From Bacillota bacterium (GTDB lineage Bacteria > Bacillota > Clostridia > DSM-8532), in assembly GCA_023459915.1 (NCBI GenBank), contig JAEWSN010000168.1:1-13622 (forward strand): a stretch of 13,622 nucleotides of DNA, read 5' to 3'. The position numbers and the translations under genes were made by a program. Shown piece after piece: positions 1-5,123 of the stretch (the first letter of the stretch is position 1; the number at the start of each line of letters is the position of its first letter). The notes beneath the pieces were generated by a model. That model did no database searches and was not told the DNA's origin. It worked only from the letters and a program-made list of their open reading frames with translations.

Positions 1-13
1 GGGTCTGACCCCA
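1..13. repeat. Partial GGGGTCTGACCCC palindrome at window edge
   Basis: The window opens with GGGTCTGACCCC followed by ACTGCCCCCC. This is the same short palindrome seen at 4585-4599 and 5087-5099, and its right flank (CCCCAyTGCCC-like) also resembles that after 5060. The left end is cut off by the window, so the full element may be longer. It lies about 40 bp upstream of the rpsF -35 box. Confidence 0.6.
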
Positions 14-52
14 CTGCCCCCCGGACCATCCCCCCGGCAAGCGGGGTGGTGG

Positions 53-81
53 TTTACTTGCGCCGCCGTCTGTGCTATCAT
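53..81 (+). promoter_or_regulatory. rpsF-ssb promoter (sigma-A type)
   Basis: A -35 box TTTACT (53-58) is separated by exactly 17 bp from a -10 box TATCAT (76-81). The -10 is preceded by TGTGC, which fits the TRTGn extended -10 (-16) element of Gram-positive promoters. Transcription would start near 88, leaving about 79 nt of leader before the rpsF start codon. Very similar -10 surroundings (TGYGM-TATNAT-G) recur upstream of hepT and dusB. Confidence 0.7.
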
Positions 82-87
82 GGGTTC

Positions 88-160
88 TGCGCATTCGGAA
101 CCGGATGCGACATCCTTGCTCCGCCAAAAGGGCGGGGCCGTAGTCCAGAAGGAGGTGAAA
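88..160 (+). promoter_or_regulatory. Structured rpsF leader, possible S6:S18 autoregulatory RNA
   Basis: The leader can form at least two small hairpins: GGATG/CATCC (around 103-115) and CCGCC/GGCGG with an AAAAG loop (121-135), the latter just upstream of the Shine-Dalgarno. It also contains CCG trinucleotides. An autoregulatory leader bound by the S6:S18 complex through a CCG-containing bulge is established for many bacterial rpsF transcripts. I cannot fold this region or match it to the consensus by eye, so the assignment rests on position and general structure only. Confidence 0.25.
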
Positions 161-166
161 CAGGTC

Positions 167-451
167 ATGAACAAGTACGAGGCCATGTACATCATCAACC
201 CCACGCTCGACGAGGAAGCCACCAAGGCGATCATCGAGAAGTTCAAGGGCATCGTCGAGGCCAACGGCGTACCGGAGGCCCTCGAGGAATGGGGCCGCAA
301 GCGTCTCGCTTACGAGGTCCAGGACCAGAAGGAAGGGTACTATGTGCTGATGCATTTCGAAGCACCGGCAGACTTCCCGGCAGAGCTTGAACGTAATTTC
401 AAGATCACCGAGGGCGTCATGAAGTACCTTGTCACGCGCAAGGACGCCTAA
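167..451 (+). CDS. rpsF: 30S ribosomal protein S6
   Basis: Small-subunit ribosomal protein S6, 94 aa, which binds S18 and 16S rRNA in the platform of the 30S subunit. The start MNKYEAMYIINPTLDEE is the classical S6 N-terminus (YExMyIixP), followed by the helix EEATKAIIEKFKGIVEANG, the conserved strand EEWGRKRLAYEVQDQKEGYYVLMHFEA and the terminal segment KITEGVMKYLVTRKDA. The length is normal for a Bacillota S6. An ATG in the same frame at 80 would add 29 residues unlike any S6; the ATG at 167 is preferred because it follows a strong AAGGAGGTG Shine-Dalgarno (149-157) and gives the canonical start. ssb follows 87 bp later on the same strand without an intervening terminator. Confidence 0.97.
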   Translation: MNKYEAMYIINPTLDEEATKAIIEKFKGIVEANGVPEALEEWGRKRLAYEVQDQKEGYYVLMHFEAPADFPAELERNFKITEGVMKYLVTRKDA

Positions 452-538
452 GCGGCGGTTCGCGCGGACAGAGAATCATGGTGAATCAGACGTTCGGGGA
501 ATATGCCCGCCACGGGCGGGGAAAAGGCGGTACTTTCC

Positions 539-1102
539 ATGAACAAGGTCATTCTGATGGGACGGCTCACAGGCGATCCGGAGGTCCGGTACACGCAATC
601 GAACATTTCGGTGGCGCGGTTCTCCCTCGCGGTCAATCGTATCGGCAGGCAACAGGAGGGACAGCCCACGGCTGATTTCTTCGACATTGTGGCCTGGCGC
701 CAAACAGCAGACTTTGTCGGCAAGTATTTCAAAAAGGGCCAGCAGGTGTTGGTGGAGGGTTATCTCCGCAACAACAACTGGACGGATCAGCAGGGACAGA
801 AGCGTTACCGCACCGAAGTCCATGTGGATCATGCCTATTTTGCCGACAGCCGCAGAGACGGCCAGGGCGGCGGAGACTATCCGCAGTCCGGAGGCTACCA
901 GCGTGACAACGCGGGTGGCGGTTACGGCGGCGGCAGTGGCGGAAGCTATGGCGGCGGCAATCAGGGTGGTGGAAGCCAGGGCGGCAACGCCGGTGGATTC
1001 AACGCGCCTGCCGCAGGCGGCGCGCCTTCGGGCGGCACCGTGCCGGAAGCCGGAGACGGCTTCTATACCCTGAACGAGGACGATGAGGATCTTCCGTTCT
1101 GA
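539..1102 (+). CDS. ssb: Single-stranded DNA-binding protein
   Basis: Replication, repair and recombination SSB, 187 aa. Residues 1 to about 108 form the OB fold, beginning MNKVILMGRLTGDPEVRYT and containing the conserved FDIVAWRQTADFVGKYFKKGQQVLVEG core. A Gly/Gln/Asn-rich disordered linker (roughly residues 115-170) follows, and the protein ends in the acidic tip EDDEDLPF that recruits partner proteins. The ATG at 539 is chosen because SSBs start MNKV; an in-frame ATG at 503 would add 12 residues. The Shine-Dalgarno (AGGCGG, 525-530) is mediocre, and a GC-rich hairpin CCCGCC-ACG-GGCGGG (506-520) sits directly upstream, so translation may be tempered. ssb is co-transcribed with rpsF, but the usual next gene rpsR is absent and a terminator follows. 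Confidence 0.97.
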   Translation: MNKVILMGRLTGDPEVRYTQSNISVARFSLAVNRIGRQQEGQPTADFFDIVAWRQTADFVGKYFKKGQQVLVEGYLRNNNWTDQQGQKRYRTEVHVDHAYFADSRRDGQGGGDYPQSGGYQRDNAGGGYGGGSGGSYGGGNQGGGSQGGNAGGFNAPAAGGAPSGGTVPEAGDGFYTLNEDDEDLPF

Positions 1103-1206
1103 CACACAAACAAACCGAGCCCCTTCCGGAATGTCGTGGGTACAGCAATTCGCGCGACGGCCGTGCCGGAGGAAGGTGTTGACACACGGCATTGCGACAA
1201 TTGTCG

Positions 1207-1240
1207 AAGCCTCTCTCCGTTGTGGAGAGAGGCTTTTTTT
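1207..1240 (+). terminator. Rho-independent terminator after ssb
   Basis: A 10-bp perfect stem GCCTCTCTCC / GGAGAGAGGC (1209-1218 and 1224-1233) with loop GTTGT is flanked by AA on the left and followed by seven T. This is a textbook intrinsic terminator. It sits 105 bp after the ssb stop and closes the rpsF-ssb unit. Confidence 0.93.
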
Positions 1241-1251
1241 CAGCGTACGCT

Positions 1252-1262
1252 TGCGATATGAT
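1252..1262 (+). promoter_or_regulatory. Candidate hepT-mntA promoter (-10 region)
   Basis: TGCGA-TATGAT-G closely matches the -10 surroundings of the rpsF (TGTGC-TATCAT-G) and dusB (TGCGC-TATAAT-G) promoters. At 17-bp spacing the -35 position falls in the T-run of the ssb terminator (1234-1239, TTTTTT), a poor -35. Transcription would start near 1268 and give a leader of about 110 nt containing the 26-bp repeats. Confidence 0.45.
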
Positions 1263-1288
1263 GGTCTTGCAATACAGTTCGACAGGCA

Positions 1289-1350
1289 CATGCGCGTCAT
1301 CCCGCACGATTCAACATGCGTGTCATCACGCCTCATTCAACAGGCGCGTG
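1289..1350 (+). repeat. Imperfect 26-bp tandem repeats in toxin-antitoxin leader
   Basis: Unit 1 (1289-1314) starts CATGCGCGTCATC and ends ATTCAA; unit 2 (1315-1340) starts CATGCGTGTCATC and ends ATTCAA. They agree at 21 of 26 positions. A third, partial unit CAGGCGCGTG follows at 1341-1350. A related TTCGACAGGC lies at 1278-1287. The repeats fall between the candidate -10 and the hepT Shine-Dalgarno, where an autoregulatory operator or leader structure would be expected. Confidence 0.7.
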
Positions 1351-1377
1351 TGTGCCACCTCTCTGGAAGGAGTCATC

Positions 1378-1797
1378 ATGCTGGACTTGAAGAGTCTTCA
1401 AACGGCAGTCCACACCATGGATCGCGTGATTGAAAAGACGCTGGACGAACATGTGATGGGAGAAATGGACGAGCTGTTGCGAAAAATGGTCATCGCGGGC
1501 GCCATCCAGCATTTTGAGTTCACCTATGAATTGTGCTGGAAGTTCATGAAGCGCTGGCTGGAAACCAACATGGGCAGTGCGTATGTGGATGGGGTTTCCC
1601 GGCGCGAATTGTTCCGGTTGGCGGCGGAATCCCGACTGATAACGGATGTGGAGCGATGGATGGCGTATCACCAGGCCCGCAACCTGACCTCCCATATCTA
1701 TGATGAGGAAGTTGCACGTGAGGTGTACCAGATGGCGGTTCGGTTCATCTCCAGCGCGAAAGCACTCCTGACGACGCTGGAGGCACACAATGATTGA
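1378..1797 (+). CDS. hepT: HEPN-family toxin RNase (HI0074/HepT-like, nucleotidyltransferase substrate-binding protein)
   Basis: A 139-aa all-helical protein of the HI0074 (nucleotidyltransferase substrate-binding) branch of the HEPN superfamily. The N-terminal half contains the family pattern AGAIQHFEFTYELCWKFMKRWL (from about residue 41). The C-terminal half carries R101-N-L-T-S-H106-I-Y108, an exact RX4HXY motif: Arg and His are the RNase residues of HEPN toxins, and the Tyr is the residue that the cognate MntA adenylylates in the characterised HepT-MntA system. All three are present, so the toxin appears intact. The start is set by GGAAGGAG (1365-1372) five bases before ATG; a longer in-frame reading from 1192 crosses the terminator and is rejected. 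It overlaps mntA by 8 nt. Toxicity itself is inferred from the motif and pairing; members of this branch were originally named only as substrate-binding subunits. Confidence 0.88.
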   Translation: MLDLKSLQTAVHTMDRVIEKTLDEHVMGEMDELLRKMVIAGAIQHFEFTYELCWKFMKRWLETNMGSAYVDGVSRRELFRLAAESRLITDVERWMAYHQARNLTSHIYDEEVAREVYQMAVRFISSAKALLTTLEAHND

Positions 1798-2107
1798 TGT
1801 GCCGGCATCCCAGCTGCGGTTGCTGGAAGAGATGATCAGGGCGGAGATGCCGGATGTTGAGGTGTGGGCGTTTGGTTCCCGCATCAATGGCACAGCCAAG
1901 CCCTGGTCGGATTTGGATTTGGTGTTGGTGGCGGGTGAAAAACTGCCGTTTGACCGTTATCTGCAGCTCCGCAACCTGTTTGAGGAATCCGACCTTTCGT
2001 TTCGCGTGGACTTGATGGATTTCCACCGGTTGAACCCTTCGTTCCAGGAATTGGTGCTGCAACGGCACGAGATGTTGTACAAGCCCGCAACCCTGAACCA
2101 GGATTAA
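1790..2107 (+). CDS. mntA: MntA-like minimal nucleotidyltransferase (antitoxin)
   Basis: A 105-aa DNA-polymerase-beta-like minimal nucleotidyltransferase. The active-site signature is complete: G29-S30, ten residues, then D41-L-D43 (GSX10DXD), with a further acidic strand RVDLMD (D74). In characterised pairs this enzyme transfers AMP to the Tyr of the HEPN RXXXXHXY motif and so silences the RNase; a preserved metal site here is consistent with that. The start ATG overlaps the last codons of hepT (ATGATTGA), with GGAGG at 1779-1783, indicating translational coupling. The toxin-first order matches the Shewanella hepT-mntA arrangement. At its 3' end the TAA stop overlaps the stop codon of the convergent MBOAT gene, with no terminator visible between them. 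Confidence 0.9.
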   Translation: MIDVPASQLRLLEEMIRAEMPDVEVWAFGSRINGTAKPWSDLDLVLVAGEKLPFDRYLQLRNLFEESDLSFRVDLMDFHRLNPSFQELVLQRHEMLYKPATLNQD

Positions 2108-3528
2108 AACCTGAAGTAGATGAACGGATTGTATGTCTCCCCCACCAGATAAACCAGGCACAGCCCCAGCAGCGCGAACCGCAGCAGATCCGCCGCCCAT
2201 GGCCAGCGCCTGTCCGGATTGCCGTTGGTGAGCGCGTTCGGCCGACCAAACGCCAGCGCGATACCTGGGATCAGCCAGGGGAGCGCCTGGAGCACATCCT
2301 GATGGGCGGCCAGCAGCGAACGGATGGTGGTGGGTTCGAACACGAACAGGCGCGTCACGAACGCGGCCATTTCCGGCAGGTTTTCCACACGGAAAAGCAC
2401 CCAGCCAATCACCACAAGGAACAGGGTGCCAACCCGCAGCAGTCCGCGGGTCCAAGTGCTGCCTTCAAGCCGACTCAGCACCTTTGGCCACAGGAACTTC
2501 TCGCCCGTCAGCAACACGCCGTAATACAGGCCCCACAGCACATAGTTCCAACTGGCGCCATGCCACAGGCCCGTCAGCAGCCACACCAGCAGCAGGTTGA
2601 AGACCTGGCGACCCACCCGGACCCGGTTGCCGCCGAGGGGAATATACACATAGTCGCGGAACCAGGTGCTCAGCGACACATGCCAGCGCCGCCAAAAATC
2701 GGTGATGCTCCTGGCGGCGTATGGGTGCAGGAAATTCTCCGGGAAATGGAAGCCGAACACCTTTCCCAAGCCAATCGCCATATCGGAATATCCGGAGAAG
2801 TCATAGTAGATCTGCAGGGTGTAGGCCAGTGCGCCCAGCCACACCAGCAGCGTCCCGGAAGATTCCGCCGGCTGGTTGAACACGGCATCCGCGATGAGGC
2901 CGGCCTGGTTGGCCAGCAGCACCTTCTTGGCCAGCCCCTTGATGAAGCGCCGCAGCCCGTCGGCGACCATGTCAAACGAATGTGTCCGTCCGCCCAGCTC
3001 GTCTTCAACTTGTGCGTACCGCACAATGGGGCCGGCGATGAGTTGGGGAAACAGCGTGACAAAGGTGGCCATGTTCAGCAGGTTCCGCTGCACCTTCACC
3101 TTCCCGCGCCAGGCGTCGATGGAATACGACATGGTCTGGAATGTGTAGAAGCTGATGCCAATGGGCAGCGGCAGCGCCCGGAGGGGCAGGTGCCAGCCGA
3201 ACAGCACGTTGAGGTTGGTCATGGCGAAATCGTGATACTTGAACCAGCCAAGCAACCCCAGATTCACCACTATGGACAGGAGGAAGAAGAACTTTGCCCA
3301 ACCCATGCGGTTTTTGGTTTTCATGCGGTGCCACAGCAACGTGAACCCATAGTCATTGAAGGTGGAGATGACCATGAGAATCACATAAACCGGCTCGCCC
3401 CAGGCGTAGAACACCAGCGAGGACACCAGCAACAGCGCATTTTTCAGCGGGCGCGTGGGCATCAGGTAATAGGCGGCCACCACAACAGGCAGGAACAGGA
3501 ACAGGAAGGAAAGGCTGCTGAACACCAT
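2104..3528 (-). CDS. MBOAT-family polysaccharide O-acyltransferase (AlgI-like)
   Basis: A 474-aa polytopic membrane-bound O-acyltransferase that moves acyl (usually acetyl) groups across the membrane for modification of an extracytoplasmic polymer. It starts MVFSSLSFLFLFLPVVVAAYYL, as AlgI/DltB-like proteins do. It contains the signature DFWRRWHVSLSTWFRDY (about residues 277-293, with H283) followed by VYIPLGGNR, and the catalytic block GLWHGASWNYVLWG with H323, nearly the same position as the catalytic His of AlgI. The length is normal for the family. The start at 3528 is chosen because a GGGAGGG Shine-Dalgarno precedes it and the family N-terminus begins there; it is 1 nt after the stop of the DHHW gene, so the two are translationally coupled. 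The substrate cannot be read from the sequence; a cell-wall secondary polymer or exopolysaccharide is plausible. Confidence 0.93.
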   Translation of the reverse strand: MVFSSLSFLFLFLPVVVAAYYLMPTRPLKNALLLVSSLVFYAWGEPVYVILMVISTFNDYGFTLLWHRMKTKNRMGWAKFFFLLSIVVNLGLLGWFKYHDFAMTNLNVLFGWHLPLRALPLPIGISFYTFQTMSYSIDAWRGKVKVQRNLLNMATFVTLFPQLIAGPIVRYAQVEDELGGRTHSFDMVADGLRRFIKGLAKKVLLANQAGLIADAVFNQPAESSGTLLVWLGALAYTLQIYYDFSGYSDMAIGLGKVFGFHFPENFLHPYAARSITDFWRRWHVSLSTWFRDYVYIPLGGNRVRVGRQVFNLLLVWLLTGLWHGASWNYVLWGLYYGVLLTGEKFLWPKVLSRLEGSTWTRGLLRVGTLFLVVIGWVLFRVENLPEMAAFVTRLFVFEPTTIRSLLAAHQDVLQALPWLIPGIALAFGRPNALTNGNPDRRWPWAADLLRFALLGLCLVYLVGETYNPFIYFRF

Positions 3529-3529
3529 G

Positions 3530-4969
3530 CTACGGCCCTCCCTGTGCGGCGACCGTCGCGGCGGAAGCCGTGCTGGAAGCGATAGCGGAAACGTTGGCGG
3601 AAGTAGTGCCGGAATCGCCGCCCGAATGGGTGCCGTCCCCCAGCCACTGCGGCAGCTTCCTGAAATAGGCATGGGATCCCATCACGAGCACCTGGTCGAT
3701 GTCGTGCTCACCCACATACGCCGCGAGGTTGAACGGTTTGTGATATAGAGATTCATAGAAACGCAGATCAACGAATCGGGTTGTCTCATAATGGGAGGCA
3801 ATCAGCGGCTTGAGGGGATTGGCATAGGATTCGGAAAGGACCAGCAGGTGACCCATCCCACTGTTTTCAGGAAAGCGGAACACAACCTCGGCGTAGTCCT
3901 GTCCGTTGCAGTGCCCGTAGTGGTTGAAGCCGGGATCGGTTCCGATGGTGGTGCCCGCCACCGTTTCGTAGGAGACCCCCATCGTTTCGTTGGAGGCCCC
4001 CACCGTTTCGTCAGAGGAACCTACCGGTGCCTTCCCTGCCGCAACCTGCTCGTATTGCTCCCGGTTGCCGTATTGGCCGGGGGCACCGTCGATCAAAACC
4101 TCATGCGCTGGCAGGTTGAACGTCAGCAGATCGAAGGGCTCGGTTCGGGAAAAGTCGTTGGCGGCACGTGCGCGGGAACCGCTGAACGGGAGTGCCGGCA
4201 GGGTCACGACAGTTGTTGGAACAGGTACCATTGGCGTGCCTTTACCCGAGGAAAGCGCCGACAGCAAGCGTTCATAGCCCAATTTTTGACCGGCTGCGTT
4301 CCAGTGGTGATCCGTCCGGTAAAACAGTGTGCGCAAATCCGCCGAGGATTGCAAGGTGAGCGCGTCAGTGGAAATCGTATCCGGAAGCGCGCCCTGAAAC
4401 GCATGCAGGAATTCATGCGTGACGGCACCGCCAAGAAAATCCATGTCGATGGACGTCTCTATATAAAAGGTGTGTAGCGGTGTGTCGGGGATGGTGCGGG
4501 AAAGGATGGCCAGTACCTCTGCCGTTTCCCGCATGGCATCACGGGCGCGTTCCGGGTCTGCATCCGCAACCACCATGGGCACCATGGGGTCTGACCCCAG
4601 CGCAAACACGTTGCCGCCGACGGGGACGACGGGTTCATGCAAAGAGGCAACGTTTGTCCCGTTGGCTTCGGGGAGCGCGGTCTTTGGTACAAGGTTGCGC
4701 AGCCACCCGCCGGTCAAGACCAGCCAGCCGCGGCCGGCGGCGGCATGCAATGTTTTGAGCGGTTCGGATACCGGCCATTGATCTGACATGCCGGACTCCA
4801 GGGAGGACTGGAAGGTGGTCTGCATCCAGCCGTTTACAGAAGGGCGGGGGATTCGGGTCAATGGCCGATTTTCCGCATATGAAAAGTCTCGCCCCGGTGT
4901 CAGCGCGATGGTGACGCTGACAGAGGCGAACAGGACAAGCAGCAGAATGGTGAACAGGCGGTTGCGCAT
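3530..4969 (-). CDS. DHHW-family (AlgJ/AlgX-like) polysaccharide O-acetyl esterase/transferase partner
   Basis: A 479-aa exported or membrane-anchored protein: a short basic start and one hydrophobic segment (about residues 5-23), then an extracytoplasmic domain. The family motif RTDHHWNAAG places D220, H222 and W223 at the positions of AlgX/AlgJ Asp-X-His-Trp, and VLSESYANPL with S381 aligns with the nucleophile motif GTSYxAN of those enzymes, so a complete SGNH-like triad is likely. In known systems the MBOAT partner supplies the acetyl group and this protein places it on the polymer. A 7-residue tandem repeat ([SAV]-x-x-E-T-[VM]-[GA], three copies) lies at about residues 316-337, and the C-terminal 35 residues are Ser/Thr/Ala/Gly rich. 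A CGGAGG Shine-Dalgarno precedes the ATG. A GGGGTCTGACCCC palindrome lies within the coding sequence (4585-4599). Confidence 0.85.
   Translation of the reverse strand: MRNRLFTILLLVLFASVSVTIALTPGRDFSYAENRPLTRIPRPSVNGWMQTTFQSSLESGMSDQWPVSEPLKTLHAAAGRGWLVLTGGWLRNLVPKTALPEANGTNVASLHEPVVPVGGNVFALGSDPMVPMVVADADPERARDAMRETAEVLAILSRTIPDTPLHTFYIETSIDMDFLGGAVTHEFLHAFQGALPDTISTDALTLQSSADLRTLFYRTDHHWNAAGQKLGYERLLSALSSGKGTPMVPVPTTVVTLPALPFSGSRARAANDFSRTEPFDLLTFNLPAHEVLIDGAPGQYGNREQYEQVAAGKAPVGSSDETVGASNETMGVSYETVAGTTIGTDPGFNHYGHCNGQDYAEVVFRFPENSGMGHLLVLSESYANPLKPLIASHYETTRFVDLRFYESLYHKPFNLAAYVGEHDIDQVLVMGSHAYFRKLPQWLGDGTHSGGDSGTTSANVSAIASSTASAATVAAQGGP
3960..4022 (-). repeat. Three 21-bp tandem repeats inside the DHHW gene
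   Basis: On the plus strand the units begin ACCGTTTCGTAGGAGACCCC (3960), ATCGTTTCGTTGGAGGCCCC (3981) and ACCGTTTCGTCAGAGGAACC (4002), each 21 bp. They are in frame and encode SSDETVG, ASNETMG and VSYETVA, read N to C. The block lies between the DHHW motif and the SESY nucleophile motif, probably as a surface loop. Confidence 0.85.
4585..4599. repeat. GGGGTCTGACCCC palindrome inside a coding sequence
   Basis: TGGGGTCTGACCCCA is a perfect 7-bp inverted repeat around a central T, preceded by A as in the other copies (ATGGGGTC). It is read within the DHHW gene as part of LGSDPMVP without breaking the frame. Identical core to the copies at 1-13 and 5087-5099. Confidence 0.8.
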
Positions 4970-4999
4970 GTGTGGCCTCCGGGGTGCTCAATCCCCCCC

Positions 5000-5005
5000 A
5001 TTATA
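5000..5005 (-). promoter_or_regulatory. Candidate -10 of the DHHW-MBOAT operon
   Basis: The minus strand reads CTGTATAATGGGG, a perfect TATAAT, 31 bp upstream of the DHHW start codon. I see no convincing -35 at 16-18 bp (TAGCGC at 17 bp). It lies 21 bp from the oppositely oriented TATAAT of dusB, so the two promoters share the same short interval. Confidence 0.45.
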
Positions 5006-5026
5006 CAGAAGGGCCGGAGTCTGCGC

Positions 5027-5032
5027 TATAAT
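5027..5032 (+). promoter_or_regulatory. Candidate -10 of dusB
   Basis: TGCGC-TATAAT-GGGG contains a perfect -10. The stretch GTCTGYGCTATMATGGG is shared with the rpsF promoter (69-84 versus 5019-5035), supporting a real promoter, although the -35 at 17 bp (TACAGA) is poor. The -10 overlaps the left end of the 36-bp palindrome, so transcription would start inside it. Confidence 0.55.
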
Positions 5033-5065
5033 GGGGACAGACCCCGTACGGGGTCTGTCCCCATT
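5030..5065. repeat. Perfect 36-bp palindrome
   Basis: The left half AATGGGGACAGACCCCGT (5030-5047) is followed immediately by its exact reverse complement (5048-5065), with GTAC at the centre. Inside it are the nested elements GGGGACAGACCCC and GGGGTCTGTCCCC, one-base variants of the GGGGTCTGACCCC core found elsewhere in the window. In RNA it would form a very stable GC-rich hairpin. Such palindromes recall REP/REPIN-type elements, but no transposase is in the window. Confidence 0.9.
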
Positions 5066-5078
5066 GCCCGCCCCATGG

Positions 5079-5100
5079 CCCCGTACGGGGTCTGACCCCA
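5079..5100. repeat. Second palindrome cluster before dusB
   Basis: CCCCGTACGGGG (5079-5090, perfect 12-bp palindrome) runs into GGGGTCTGACCCC (5087-5099). This repeats the right-hand half of the 36-bp palindrome with A in place of T in the core (GTCTGA versus GTCTGT), and the following CCCCATT is shared. It ends 11 bp before the dusB Shine-Dalgarno. Confidence 0.85.
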
Positions 5101-5123
5101 TTCCCAGCCCAAGGAGAACCAGC

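Noticed and set aside
506..520. Terminator between rpsF and ssb
   Set aside because: The 6-bp GC hairpin is followed by GGAAAAGG rather than a T-run, so it does not qualify; at most it modulates ssb translation.
476..1336. A 286-codon minus-strand open frame over ssb
   Set aside because: It is antisense to ssb and crosses the ssb terminator; the Ala/Thr/Val low-complexity part mirrors the Gly-rich SSB linker.
1289..1350. Possible start of a CRISPR array
   Set aside because: Units abut without spacers, are imperfect and number only two to three; no cas genes are nearby.
2302..3585. A 427-codon open frame on the plus strand across the MBOAT gene
   Set aside because: His/Gln/Glu-rich translation typical of the reverse complement of a membrane protein; the minus strand shows all MBOAT signatures.
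5030..5100. Insertion sequence at the dusB promoter
   Set aside because: There is no transposase frame and no space for one; only short palindromes are present, so a full IS cannot be claimed.
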